From: an uncultured Eubacteriales bacterium
GTDB lineage: Bacteria > Bacillota > Clostridia > Oscillospirales > UBA644
Assembly (NCBI GenBank): GCA_900547165.1
Contig: URFZ01000011.1
Location: forward strand, 5,694 to 69,693
Direction: 5' to 3'
DNA length: 64,000 bases
Positions 18,044-25,578 of the stretch are shown piece by piece. Position numbers and translations under genes: made by a program. Each line of letters opens with the position of its first letter. Position 1 is the first letter of the stretch. The notes beneath the pieces are model-generated. The model did not search any database. It saw only the letters and a program-made list of their open reading frames with translations, and was not told where the DNA came from.

Positions 18044-18730
18044 ATGATTTCAAACCTTACCGCCCTTGCGGGTTCCGGATTTCTGTCGCAACTCTTCCAG
18101 AGTTCTTCGGCAATTTCCATTTCCGACATCATCATCAGACTTCTCATCGCTCTTGCGGTTTCGCTGTTCATCTACTTCATCTACAAGTTTACGTTCAACG
18201 GAGTAACATTCAACCGCAATTTCGGCGGAACGATAGTTATAACAACGGTCGTTACCGCAGTCATCATGATGATAATCAACTCAAACCTTGCGCTTTCCCT
18301 CGGAATGGTCGGCGCGCTTTCCATAATCCGTTTCAGAAATGCGGTCAAAGATTCGAGAGATATTTCTTTCATCTTCTGGAGCGTTGCTTCGGGACTTGCC
18401 GCAGGTACGGGGCTTTATCTTGTCGCGCTTATCTCCACGGTGTTTATAGGTCTTTGCGTTGTTGTATTCAATCTTACGGGATTCTCTTCAAAGAGTTATC
18501 TTCTCGTTGTCAGATACAACACCTCTTTCAACAGCGACATTATGGCAAAAGCGCTTAACCATTATTGCAAAAAGTACCGTCTTCGCATGAAAAACACATC
18601 CGACGACACGGTTGAAGCGATATACGAGTTGAATCTCCGCAACGGCGCTGACAATGTTATGGTTGAAAAAATAGCAGACCTTGACGGAATCCTTTCCGTA
18701 AACTTGGTATCGAGCAATGAAGAGATCTGA
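18044..18730 (+). CDS. DUF4956 membrane protein
   Basis: 228 residues with ACGGAGG before ATG. There are about four transmembrane helices (residues 27-50, 62-85, about 88-95 and 113-145) and a conserved cytoplasmic motif SLGMVGALSIIRFRNAVKDSRD. A soluble C domain (about 150-228) resembles a small alpha/beta sensor. DUF4956 proteins are commonly encoded beside VTC-domain polyphosphate polymerases, and here the VTC gene overlaps by 14 nt. A role in polyphosphate or phosphate-polymer export/regulation is an inference. Confidence 0.88.
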   Translation: MISNLTALAGSGFLSQLFQSSSAISISDIIIRLLIALAVSLFIYFIYKFTFNGVTFNRNFGGTIVITTVVTAVIMMIINSNLALSLGMVGALSIIRFRNAVKDSRDISFIFWSVASGLAAGTGLYLVALISTVFIGLCVVVFNLTGFSSKSYLLVVRYNTSFNSDIMAKALNHYCKKYRLRMKNTSDDTVEAIYELNLRNGADNVMVEKIADLDGILSVNLVSSNEEI

Positions 18731-19466
18731 AAACGGGTTTTCGAAACTTCTCGATAATCTGACAGGACCTATACCGAAGCCGAAAACGACCAAGACGTTC
18801 CGACACGAGTTCAAATATCTGATAAACCGTTACGACTATCTCAAATGCCGTAATCTCTGCGAAAGATATATGAATTACGATAAATTCGCGGGTGCGGACG
18901 GGACGTATTTTATCAACAGTCTTTATTTTGACTCCGTAGGTTGCAAGGACTTTTTTGACAAAGACCTTGGTGCATACGACCGCAAGAAAATGCGTATCAG
19001 AAACTACGGTTACGACCTTGATTGGGCGCATTTCGAGATGAAGAGAAAACTTGACATTTGGGAATACAAGGATAAGGTCAAGATCTCGAAAGACGAGTTT
19101 TACCGCATTGCGGCGGGCGACTTTTCCTGCCTGCTGAACAAAGACGATACCGCAGTCAGATTTTTCTCGATACTTTCGGAGGGACTTTACCGCCCGTCGT
19201 GCATAATCGAGTATGACCGCGTTGCGTTCGTGCTTCCCTTTGAGGACGTTCGAATAACGTTCGACCTTGACGTTCGGTATTCGACAAGCGACTTTGATAT
19301 TTTCAGAAAAAAGGTAACAACGCCTCTCTTCCCCGAAAAATCTGTCGTATTCGAGATAAAATACAACGAATTTCTTCCCGGCTGGGCGCGCGGAATGCTC
19401 GGCATAGCGGGCAAACAGACGGAAGCGGTAAGCAAATACTGCTTTGCGCGTGAAAAAATATTATAA
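18717..19466 (+). CDS. VTC-domain protein (polyphosphate polymerase-like)
   Basis: 249 residues. The VTC tunnel-fold elements are visible: FRHEFKYLIN (substrate-binding basic strand), NSLYFDS, RKKMRIRNYG, FEMKRK, PSCIIEYDRVAF, TFDLDVRYS and VFEIKYNEFLP. In yeast Vtc4 the same fold makes polyphosphate from ATP; bacterial members lack the SPX and membrane domains. It overlaps the DUF4956 gene by 14 nt and shares its stop with the next start (TAATG). Confidence 0.9.
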   Translation: MKRSENGFSKLLDNLTGPIPKPKTTKTFRHEFKYLINRYDYLKCRNLCERYMNYDKFAGADGTYFINSLYFDSVGCKDFFDKDLGAYDRKKMRIRNYGYDLDWAHFEMKRKLDIWEYKDKVKISKDEFYRIAAGDFSCLLNKDDTAVRFFSILSEGLYRPSCIIEYDRVAFVLPFEDVRITFDLDVRYSTSDFDIFRKKVTTPLFPEKSVVFEIKYNEFLPGWARGMLGIAGKQTEAVSKYCFAREKIL

Positions 19467-21472
19467 TGTCTATAAATCAAATAATATACAGCGGATATAT
19501 TCCGAGAAAGGCATTCAGTATGTTGGAATCTCTTATTTCCATGTCTCACCGTTACGGTGCGGACGCAGACTACGTTCTTGCCGGAGGCGGAAACACCTCT
19601 TTCAAGACAGATGAATTTCTTTATATCAAAGGCTCGGGTTCTTCTCTTGCGACGATCAGAGAAGACCAGTTCGTAAAAATGGACAGAGCGGCGCTTGAAG
19701 CGATGTGGACGAAGAAATATTCTTCGGACGTCAAAGAGCGTGAGGCGCAGGTTCTTTCCGATATGATGGACAGCCGTTGCAAGGGCGAAGAAAACAAACG
19801 CCCGAGCGTTGAAACGCTGCTCCACGACCTTTTCCCGCAAAAACTCATTCTTCACGTTCACCCCGCTCTTATCAACGGTCTTACCTGTTCAAAGGGCGCG
19901 GAAGCTGAAATGAAGAAACTCTTTCCCGAAGCAATATGGGTTCCCTCTTCCAACCCCGGTTTTGTTCTTGCGCTTCTTTGCAAAGAACTTATGGACAGGT
20001 ATGAAAAGGAAAACGGCAAGCCCGCTTCCCTGCTCTTCCTGCAAAATCACGGCGTATTCTTCGCGGCTGATACGGAAGAAGAACTTGACAAACTCGTTGC
20101 GGATGTTATGAACGCTCTCAGAGAAAAGGCAACAACCGTTCCCTGCTTTGACGAGGTTGAGTTCGAAGAGGACAAAGCGGTAAGCATTGCGCCCGTTCTC
20201 CGTATGCTTTACGGCAAGAACGAAGCAGCATCCGTCAAATTCGTCGCTAATAAAGAAACTGCAAAATTTGCGGCTTCAAAAGACGCTTTTGCGGCAATCG
20301 AAAACAGTTTTACACCCGACCATATAGTATACTGCAAAGCAAACCCGCTTTGGATTCCCGCAGATGCGGATGAAGAGAAAATTGTTGCGCTGTTCAACGC
20401 TTTCACCGCAGAAAAAGGCTTTATGCCGAAAATCGTATTCGTTGAATGTCTCGGCATGTTTGCCTGCGGCAAAAACAAAAAAGAGGCTGACACCGCAGCG
20501 GTTGTATTCACCGACGCGCTCAAAATCGCCGAATATTCGCAGTCTTTCGGCGGCGAACTTCCGATGACGCAGGACAAAGTTGATTTCATCGTTAACTGGG
20601 AAGTTGAATCTTACAGAGCAAAGGTTTCCCTTGCTGCGGGCGCAGGTCAGCGCCTTTCAGGCAAGATTTCGATAGTTACGGGCTCTGCGCAGGGCTTCGG
20701 CAAAGGTATTGCGCAGGAAATGCTCAAAGAGGGCGCAATAATCGTTGTTGCCGACATGAACCTTCAAGGAGCGCAGGCATTTGCGGATGAAATCACGGCT
20801 GAATACGGCGCGGGACGTTCGCTTGCCGTTGCCGTTAATGTTGCGGACGAAGCGTCCGTCAAGAACCTTGTAAACAAGACAGTTCTTGAATACGGCGGAC
20901 TTGACCTGTTTGTTGCAAACGCAGGTATCGCAAAAGCAGGTTCGCTTGAAGAAATGACGCAGAAGACATTCGAACTTGTTACCGCCGTAAACTACACGGG
21001 CTTCTTCCTCTGCACAAAATACGCAAGCAACATAATGAAGATCCAGCACAGAATCTCCCCCGACTACATGATGGATATAGTTCAGGTCAACTCCAAATCG
21101 GGGCTTGAAGGTTCGAACAAGAACTTTGCGTATGCGGGCAGCAAATTCGGAGGCATAGGTCTTACCCAGAGTTATGCGCTTGAACTTTGCCCCTACAACA
21201 TCAAAGTCAATGCGGTTTGCCCCGGCAACTACCTCGACGGTCCGCTTTGGAGCGACCCCGAAAAAGGACTTTTCGTTCAGTATCTGCACGCAGGCAAAGT
21301 TCCCGGCGCGACTTGTGTTGAAGATGTAAGAAAATTCTATATGGCGAAAGTTCCGATGAACAGAGGCTGTCTGCCCGTAGACGTTGCGAGAGCGATTTTC
21401 TACATTGTTGAGCAGACTTATGAAATAGGTCAGGCCATCCCCGTAACTGGCGGACAGGTAATGCTTAAATAA
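19466..21472 (+). CDS. bifunctional class II aldolase / short-chain dehydrogenase
   Basis: 668 residues. N half (1 to about 390): class II aldolase/adducin fold with LAGGGNTSFK, IKGSGSSLA, the metal ligands HVHPALINGL and LFLQNHGVFF. C half (from about 398): Rossmann SDR with VTGSAQGFGKGIA, NAGIAK, and the catalytic Tyr-Lys pair in YAGSKFGGIGLTQ (about 555), then VCPGNYLDGPLW. The architecture matches RhaD-type bifunctional rhamnulose-1-phosphate aldolase/lactaldehyde dehydrogenase-like proteins and relatives annotated as sorbitol-6-phosphate dehydrogenases. A phosphorylated sugar or polyol substrate is probable. It directly precedes the PHP gene, suggesting one metabolic unit. Confidence 0.9.
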   Translation: MSINQIIYSGYIPRKAFSMLESLISMSHRYGADADYVLAGGGNTSFKTDEFLYIKGSGSSLATIREDQFVKMDRAALEAMWTKKYSSDVKEREAQVLSDMMDSRCKGEENKRPSVETLLHDLFPQKLILHVHPALINGLTCSKGAEAEMKKLFPEAIWVPSSNPGFVLALLCKELMDRYEKENGKPASLLFLQNHGVFFAADTEEELDKLVADVMNALREKATTVPCFDEVEFEEDKAVSIAPVLRMLYGKNEAASVKFVANKETAKFAASKDAFAAIENSFTPDHIVYCKANPLWIPADADEEKIVALFNAFTAEKGFMPKIVFVECLGMFACGKNKKEADTAAVVFTDALKIAEYSQSFGGELPMTQDKVDFIVNWEVESYRAKVSLAAGAGQRLSGKISIVTGSAQGFGKGIAQEMLKEGAIIVVADMNLQGAQAFADEITAEYGAGRSLAVAVNVADEASVKNLVNKTVLEYGGLDLFVANAGIAKAGSLEEMTQKTFELVTAVNYTGFFLCTKYASNIMKIQHRISPDYMMDIVQVNSKSGLEGSNKNFAYAGSKFGGIGLTQSYALELCPYNIKVNAVCPGNYLDGPLWSDPEKGLFVQYLHAGKVPGATCVEDVRKFYMAKVPMNRGCLPVDVARAIFYIVEQTYEIGQAIPVTGGQVMLK

Positions 21473-21486
21473 GGAGAGGTTTTATA

Positions 21487-22773
21487 ATGGATAAAAAGAC
21501 CGAACTTATCGAAAGACTCAATGCGGAAACGAAAGAAGAACGTTTGGAAGCGCTTCGCGAGATCAAGAAACTTCACGATGACGGCATTCTTCCCGCTCCC
21601 CCGAAAACGCAGTATGTAAACAACCATATTCATACAATTTACTCGTTTTCTCCGTACTCCCCGACCAAAGCGCTTTATATGGCTTGGATAAACGGGCTTA
21701 AAACCGCGGGCATCATGGATCATGACTCGTCTTCGGGCGCAAAAGAATTCATTGAAGCGGGTAAAATCCTGAATATGCCCGTAACGTGCGGCATTGAGTG
21801 CAGAGTTGATGCGTCCGCAACGCCGCTGAACGGCAAAAAAATAAACAACCCCGACCAGATTTCGGTTGCGTATGTTGCAATGCACGGCATTCCTCATCAG
21901 AACATTGATGCGGTAAACGCTTGGCTTGCGCCTTACAGAGCACACAGGGACGAACGCAACAAAAAGATGTGCGCAAACATAACCGAACTTGTTAAGGGCG
22001 CGGGACTTTCGCTTGACTACGAAAAGGACGTATTGCCCATTTCGAGACACAGCGAGGGAGGTTCCGTAACCGAAAGACACATCCTTTTTGCTCTTGCGAA
22101 GAAGATAACGGCACGTTTCCCCGACTGCAAGGATGTGCTGAATTTCCTCATGAACGACCTGCATATTCCCGTAAACGAAAAGGCACAGGGACAGATCCTT
22201 TCAGGCAAAGAGAACCCCGACTTTTATGAATACGACATTCTCGGCATTCTGAAAAGTGATATGGTTGAGAAGTTCTACATTCCCGCAACAAACGAATGCC
22301 CGAAAATGGCTGACTTTATTGCGATGACAAAGAAGTTCGGAGGTATCTCCGCTTACGCATATCTCGGCGATGTGGGTTCTTCCGTAACGGGAGACAAGAA
22401 AGCGCAGAAGTTTGAAGACGACTATCTTCCGTTACTTTTTGAAGTTATTCACGAGCAGAAGTTTGACGCGGTAACGTATATGCCGACAAGAAACACTCGC
22501 GAACAGCTTGACAGAATAATGAAAAACTGTCACGATTACGACCTTTTCGAAATCAGCGGAGAGGACATCAACTCTCCCAGACAGTCTTTCATCTGCAAGG
22601 CGCTTGACGACCCCGCATTTGCACACCTTATCGACGCAACTTATGCGCTCATAGGTCACGAACTTGCGGCGACCGAAAACATCGACGACGCGATGTTCTC
22701 CGATAAAACGAAGAAAGAGCATCCCGACCTCGGTGAAAGAATCGCTTTCTACAAGAAAAAGGTTCTCGGTTAA
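21487..22773 (+). CDS. PHP-domain metal-dependent hydrolase
   Basis: 428 residues, with AAGGAGAGG before ATG. After an N-terminal helical segment, the PHP motifs are NNHIHTIYSFSPYSP (H-x-H), GIMDHDSSSGAKEF and GIECRV. Later metal-ligand candidates are GIPHQN, NECPKMADF and ALIGHELAATEN. PHP enzymes are trinuclear-metal phosphoesterases. Its position 14 nt after the aldolase/SDR gene suggests that it dephosphorylates a sugar phosphate, but the substrate is not known. It is the last gene before a clear terminator. Confidence 0.85.
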   Translation: MDKKTELIERLNAETKEERLEALREIKKLHDDGILPAPPKTQYVNNHIHTIYSFSPYSPTKALYMAWINGLKTAGIMDHDSSSGAKEFIEAGKILNMPVTCGIECRVDASATPLNGKKINNPDQISVAYVAMHGIPHQNIDAVNAWLAPYRAHRDERNKKMCANITELVKGAGLSLDYEKDVLPISRHSEGGSVTERHILFALAKKITARFPDCKDVLNFLMNDLHIPVNEKAQGQILSGKENPDFYEYDILGILKSDMVEKFYIPATNECPKMADFIAMTKKFGGISAYAYLGDVGSSVTGDKKAQKFEDDYLPLLFEVIHEQKFDAVTYMPTRNTREQLDRIMKNCHDYDLFEISGEDINSPRQSFICKALDDPAFAHLIDATYALIGHELAATENIDDAMFSDKTKKEHPDLGERIAFYKKKVLG

Positions 22774-22788
22774 CTTGAACATAAAAAA

Positions 22789-22819
22789 GAAACGGCGGGA
22801 AAACCGCCGTTTCTTTTTT
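22789..22819 (+). terminator. terminator of the mreB-to-PHP operon
   Basis: Stem GAAACGGCGG / CCGCCGTTTC with T-run TTTTTT. Confidence 0.93.
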
Positions 22820-22866
22820 GCAGAGTTTTTAATTCGTAACATTTTTCAACATACCCAATAAAATAC

Positions 22867-22895
22867 TTGATTTCGGAACAATTATTATATATACT
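22867..22895 (+). promoter_or_regulatory. promoter of the riboswitch leader
   Basis: TTGATT (22867-22872), 17 nt, TATACT (22890-22895). Transcription would start near 22902, leaving a leader of about 185 nt. Confidence 0.75.
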
Positions 22896-22913
22896 GTATT
22901 AGTAACAATCAAA

Positions 22914-23057
22914 CAGATTAAAGGGAGTAGTCGGCGAACAATGTTCGTTTCCCCAGCGTCAATACACGGCAATATTTTGCCCGCTCGGGAATTAAACGGC
23001 AAGACTTTATCGGATATTCACGCAACCTCTGCGAGCGTTTTCCGATAAGGTCTTTTT
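22914..23057 (+). ncRNA. metal-riboswitch-like leader (yybP-ykoY-like) with terminator
   Basis: The leader has AAAGGGAGTAG (22921-22930), close to the conserved AAAGGGGAGUAG of yybP-ykoY Mn2+ riboswitches. A hairpin CGAAC/GTTCG follows. Next comes CAGCG...CGCTCG enclosing GTCAATACAC, comparable to the family's GUCAACAUAC loop, and an inner GGCAA/TTGCC hairpin. GATTAAAG (22916-22923) can pair with CTTTATC (23005-23011). That 3' strand is part of the terminator stem (23001-23014 with 23041-23054, then TTTTT). The folds are therefore mutually exclusive, predicting that ligand-stabilised P1 prevents termination (an ON switch). Family placement is from memory of the consensus; a related cation-sensing class is possible. 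Confidence 0.65.
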
Positions 23058-23087
23058 ATTTTGTAATTTTTTTTAAGGAGCGAATAT

Positions 23088-24206
23088 ATGGCAGAACTTT
23101 TCGGAAACGTGCTGAACGTAACATGGCAGCAATGCGTTATGTACGTCATCGGTGCGGTTCTCATCTTTTTGGCAATCAAGAAAAAGATGGAACCCACGCT
23201 TTTGTTGCCGCTCGGATTCGGAGCAATACTTGTAAATTTGCCGTTATCGGGAGCGATTACGCAGGGAGATGAGGTCGGCGCGCTTGACGTGCTTTTCGAT
23301 GCAGGCATAGCAAACGAACTTTTTCCGTTGCTGCTGTTTATCGGCATAGGTGCTATGATAGACTTCGGACCGCTGTTATCCAACCCAAAACTGATGATTT
23401 TCGGCGCGGCGGCACAATTCGGAATATTTTTCACACTGAGCCTTGCTTCCCTGCTCGGTTTTGAGTTGAAAGACGCTGCATCAATAGCGATAATCGGAGC
23501 AGCGGACGGTCCCACATCAATTTTCGTTGCCCAATATTTCAATTCGAAATATCTCGGAGCGATAATGGTTGCGGCATATTCATACATGGCTCTTGTTCCC
23601 ATTGTGCAGCCGCCCGTAATAAAGTTGCTTACGACAAAAAAAGAACGGCTTATAAGAATGCCCTACAAGCCTCATTCCGTTTCAAAACTCGCAAAAATAT
23701 TGTTTCCGATAATCATAACGGCAATAACAGGCTTTGTATCTCCGAAAAGCGTTGTTCTCATCGGTTTTCTTATGTTCGGCAACCTTATCCGCGAATGCGG
23801 CGTTCTTGATTCTCTTTCCGAAACCGCGCAAAAAGTGCTTGCAAATCTCGTAACGATATTTCTCGGCATTACCATCGCGTCACGCATGAAAGCGGAAGAC
23901 TTCTTAACGCTTGACACGTTAATGATAATCGGGCTCGGACTTATAGCGTTCATCTTTGATACCGCAGGCGGAGTTATTTTTGCAAAGATACTCAATCTTT
24001 TCCTGCCGAAAGGGAAAAAGATCAACCCGATGATAGGCGCGGCGGGAATTTCCGCTTTCCCGATGTCTGCAAGAGTCGTTCACCAAATGGGCTTGAAAGA
24101 AGACAATCAGAACTTCCTGCTTATGCATTCGATAGGCGTAAATGTCTCGGGACAGATAGCGTCCGTAATTGCGGGAGGTATGATTCTGAACCTTATTGCA
24201 AGATAA
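23088..24206 (+). CDS. OadB-like sodium-pump decarboxylase beta subunit family membrane protein
   Basis: 372 residues with AAGGAGCG before ATG. It is strongly hydrophobic with about nine helices. OadB-family signatures are present: FIGIGAMIDFGPLLSNP, IGAADGPTSIFVAQYF (region of the sodium-binding Asp), LVPIVQPPVIKLLT, and NPMIGAAGISAFPMSARVVHQMG. In oxaloacetate, methylmalonyl-CoA and malonate decarboxylases this subunit couples decarboxylation of carboxybiotin to sodium export. No carboxyltransferase alpha or biotin-carrier gene is nearby; only a 48-residue gene follows. It may therefore be a stand-alone transporter. It is controlled by the upstream riboswitch-like leader. Confidence 0.9.
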   Translation: MAELFGNVLNVTWQQCVMYVIGAVLIFLAIKKKMEPTLLLPLGFGAILVNLPLSGAITQGDEVGALDVLFDAGIANELFPLLLFIGIGAMIDFGPLLSNPKLMIFGAAAQFGIFFTLSLASLLGFELKDAASIAIIGAADGPTSIFVAQYFNSKYLGAIMVAAYSYMALVPIVQPPVIKLLTTKKERLIRMPYKPHSVSKLAKILFPIIITAITGFVSPKSVVLIGFLMFGNLIRECGVLDSLSETAQKVLANLVTIFLGITIASRMKAEDFLTLDTLMIIGLGLIAFIFDTAGGVIFAKILNLFLPKGKKINPMIGAAGISAFPMSARVVHQMGLKEDNQNFLLMHSIGVNVSGQIASVIAGGMILNLIAR

Positions 24207-24219
24207 AGGAGATATACAA

Positions 24220-24366
24220 ATGACTTTTGATATAAATGCAATGCTTCAAACGCTTCCCATAATGGGAAAAGGAATGGCGGGAATATTCGTTGTTGCGGCG
24301 GGTATTGTGCTTTTTATGTACCTGATCGCAAAAATCCCCTCCAAAAAAGATAAAGAAAACAAGTAA
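24220..24366 (+). CDS. OadG-related small membrane subunit
   Basis: 48 residues, starting at ATG 24220 with a strong AAAGGAGAT 7 nt upstream and 13 nt after the OadB-like stop. One transmembrane helix (about residues 17-38: MAGIFVVAAGIVLFMYLIAK) is followed by a basic/acidic tail PSKKDKENK. Size, topology and position match the small OadG-type subunit that stabilises the beta subunit, but it lacks the Pro-rich linker and biotin-carrier interaction region of true gamma subunits. The gene ends just before a strong terminator. Confidence 0.85.
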   Translation: MTFDINAMLQTLPIMGKGMAGIFVVAAGIVLFMYLIAKIPSKKDKENK

Positions 24367-24369
24367 TAC

Positions 24370-24415
24370 AAAAAGCGAAAAGCCGCGTAATTTAAGACGC
24401 GGCTTTTCGCTTTTT
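24370..24415. terminator. bidirectional terminator
   Basis: A 19-bp stem (AAAAAGCGAAAAGCCGCGT and its complement) flanked by A- and T-runs, serving the convergent OadG-like and VanY genes. Confidence 0.95.
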
Positions 24416-24435
24416 GTATAAAACTCATATTGAAT

Positions 24436-25383
24436 TTAACCACCGAGATATTCTTCAAGGCAAAGCCCCGAATCTTTGATTTTTTCCGCCTCACCTATTC
24501 CGACATAGCGATAGTGCCACGGCTCGTACTCAATACCCGTTATGCTTTCCTTTCCTGACGGATAGCGCAGTATAAAGCCGTATTTATAGGCATTCTTGGC
24601 AAGCCACGCATACGCGGTATAAGAACTTGTTCCGCCCGTTGCGTTTATATCAACGGCAAGTCCCGACTGATGTTCGCTGCACCCGGGCAATGACGCCGTT
24701 TGCAATGCAAGTCGTCTTGCTTCTTCGTAGGAATATCCGCGGTTTCTGTATTTGTTTATAAAACTGTTCAGAACAGATTCCTGCGATGCGTAACTTCTGT
24801 AACCGGAGCGAATAAACATATATACGCCCTCGCTGCGGGCATCGTCAAGCATTTCTTTAAGATGCGGATATATTACTCTGCCGACATACTGCCCGTCCAT
24901 CTTTGCTGTCTGCGGAACAAAATTGCTTGGAAGAGGATGTGTAGAGTTTATCAGGCGAAGGAGAGAGATTTCCGAAATAACAGGTTCTTTCTCCGTTGTT
25001 CGAGGCTGAGTGTTTGACGAACCGTCCTCAGCGGATGATGAACCCGAAGAAGTTTTCGAGGTCTTTTCGGTTCGAGATGTTTCTTCTCCCGCCGTCGGTT
25101 CGGGCTCTGTTGTCGAACCTTTTGAAAATGCCTCATAGTACGGCTTTTCTCTCGACGGAAGAGAAATATCGGAAAACGCCGAATATGCAGATATCCTTGA
25201 ATATGCAGAGTTCTCTACTGTACCGTCGTCAAGTTCTATGAGCGCGGATGTATTGGTAGGCTCGCCCTCTGTCTTGTTGTTGCCGCGCAACATAACAGGG
25301 AGCAAAACCGCCCCAACAACGGCAACAGAAGCAACCGCAGAGGTCACTATCGTTCTTATTTTCATCTTTTTTGCAGGCGGCAT
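24436..25383 (-). CDS. D-alanyl-D-alanine carboxypeptidase, VanY family (M15B)
   Basis: 315 residues. An N-terminal signal anchor (RTIVTSAVASVAVVGAVLLPVML) is followed by a low-complexity Ser/Thr/Glu/Pro linker (about 85-135), then the VanY domain. It has FIRSGYRSYASQESV, GCSEHQSGLAVDI (zinc His and Asp) and EPWHYRYVG (second His). It would trim the terminal D-Ala of peptidoglycan stem peptides at the cell surface. The ATG at 25383 has AGGGG close upstream; an ATG at MKIRT, six codons in, is also possible. A strong GGAGG farther upstream points to an out-of-frame GTG. Confidence 0.92.
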   Translation of the reverse strand: MPPAKKMKIRTIVTSAVASVAVVGAVLLPVMLRGNNKTEGEPTNTSALIELDDGTVENSAYSRISAYSAFSDISLPSREKPYYEAFSKGSTTEPEPTAGEETSRTEKTSKTSSGSSSAEDGSSNTQPRTTEKEPVISEISLLRLINSTHPLPSNFVPQTAKMDGQYVGRVIYPHLKEMLDDARSEGVYMFIRSGYRSYASQESVLNSFINKYRNRGYSYEEARRLALQTASLPGCSEHQSGLAVDINATGGTSSYTAYAWLAKNAYKYGFILRYPSGKESITGIEYEPWHYRYVGIGEAEKIKDSGLCLEEYLGG

Positions 25384-25578
25384 TGTTCCCCTGACAATGA
25401 CACCCGTTACCTCCGATATATCAGATAATCAATAGATATATTCATCTTAAATGCCACAGGCATTTTTTCCCTTTATGTTTCCCGCAACGACATTAACGTG
25501 TTATGACGCAAAAACATCAAAACGGCGAATCGGATGCGTCTGAAATAACGTAACGTCTATTCCGTTTCCCCTTTTCCG

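Noticed and set aside
20657..21289. 210-codon minus-strand frame
   Set aside because: Antisense to the SDR domain of the aldolase/dehydrogenase gene, no supporting signals.
25384..25578. CRISPR or direct-repeat array in intergenic gaps
   Set aside because: No regularly spaced repeat was seen here or anywhere in the window.
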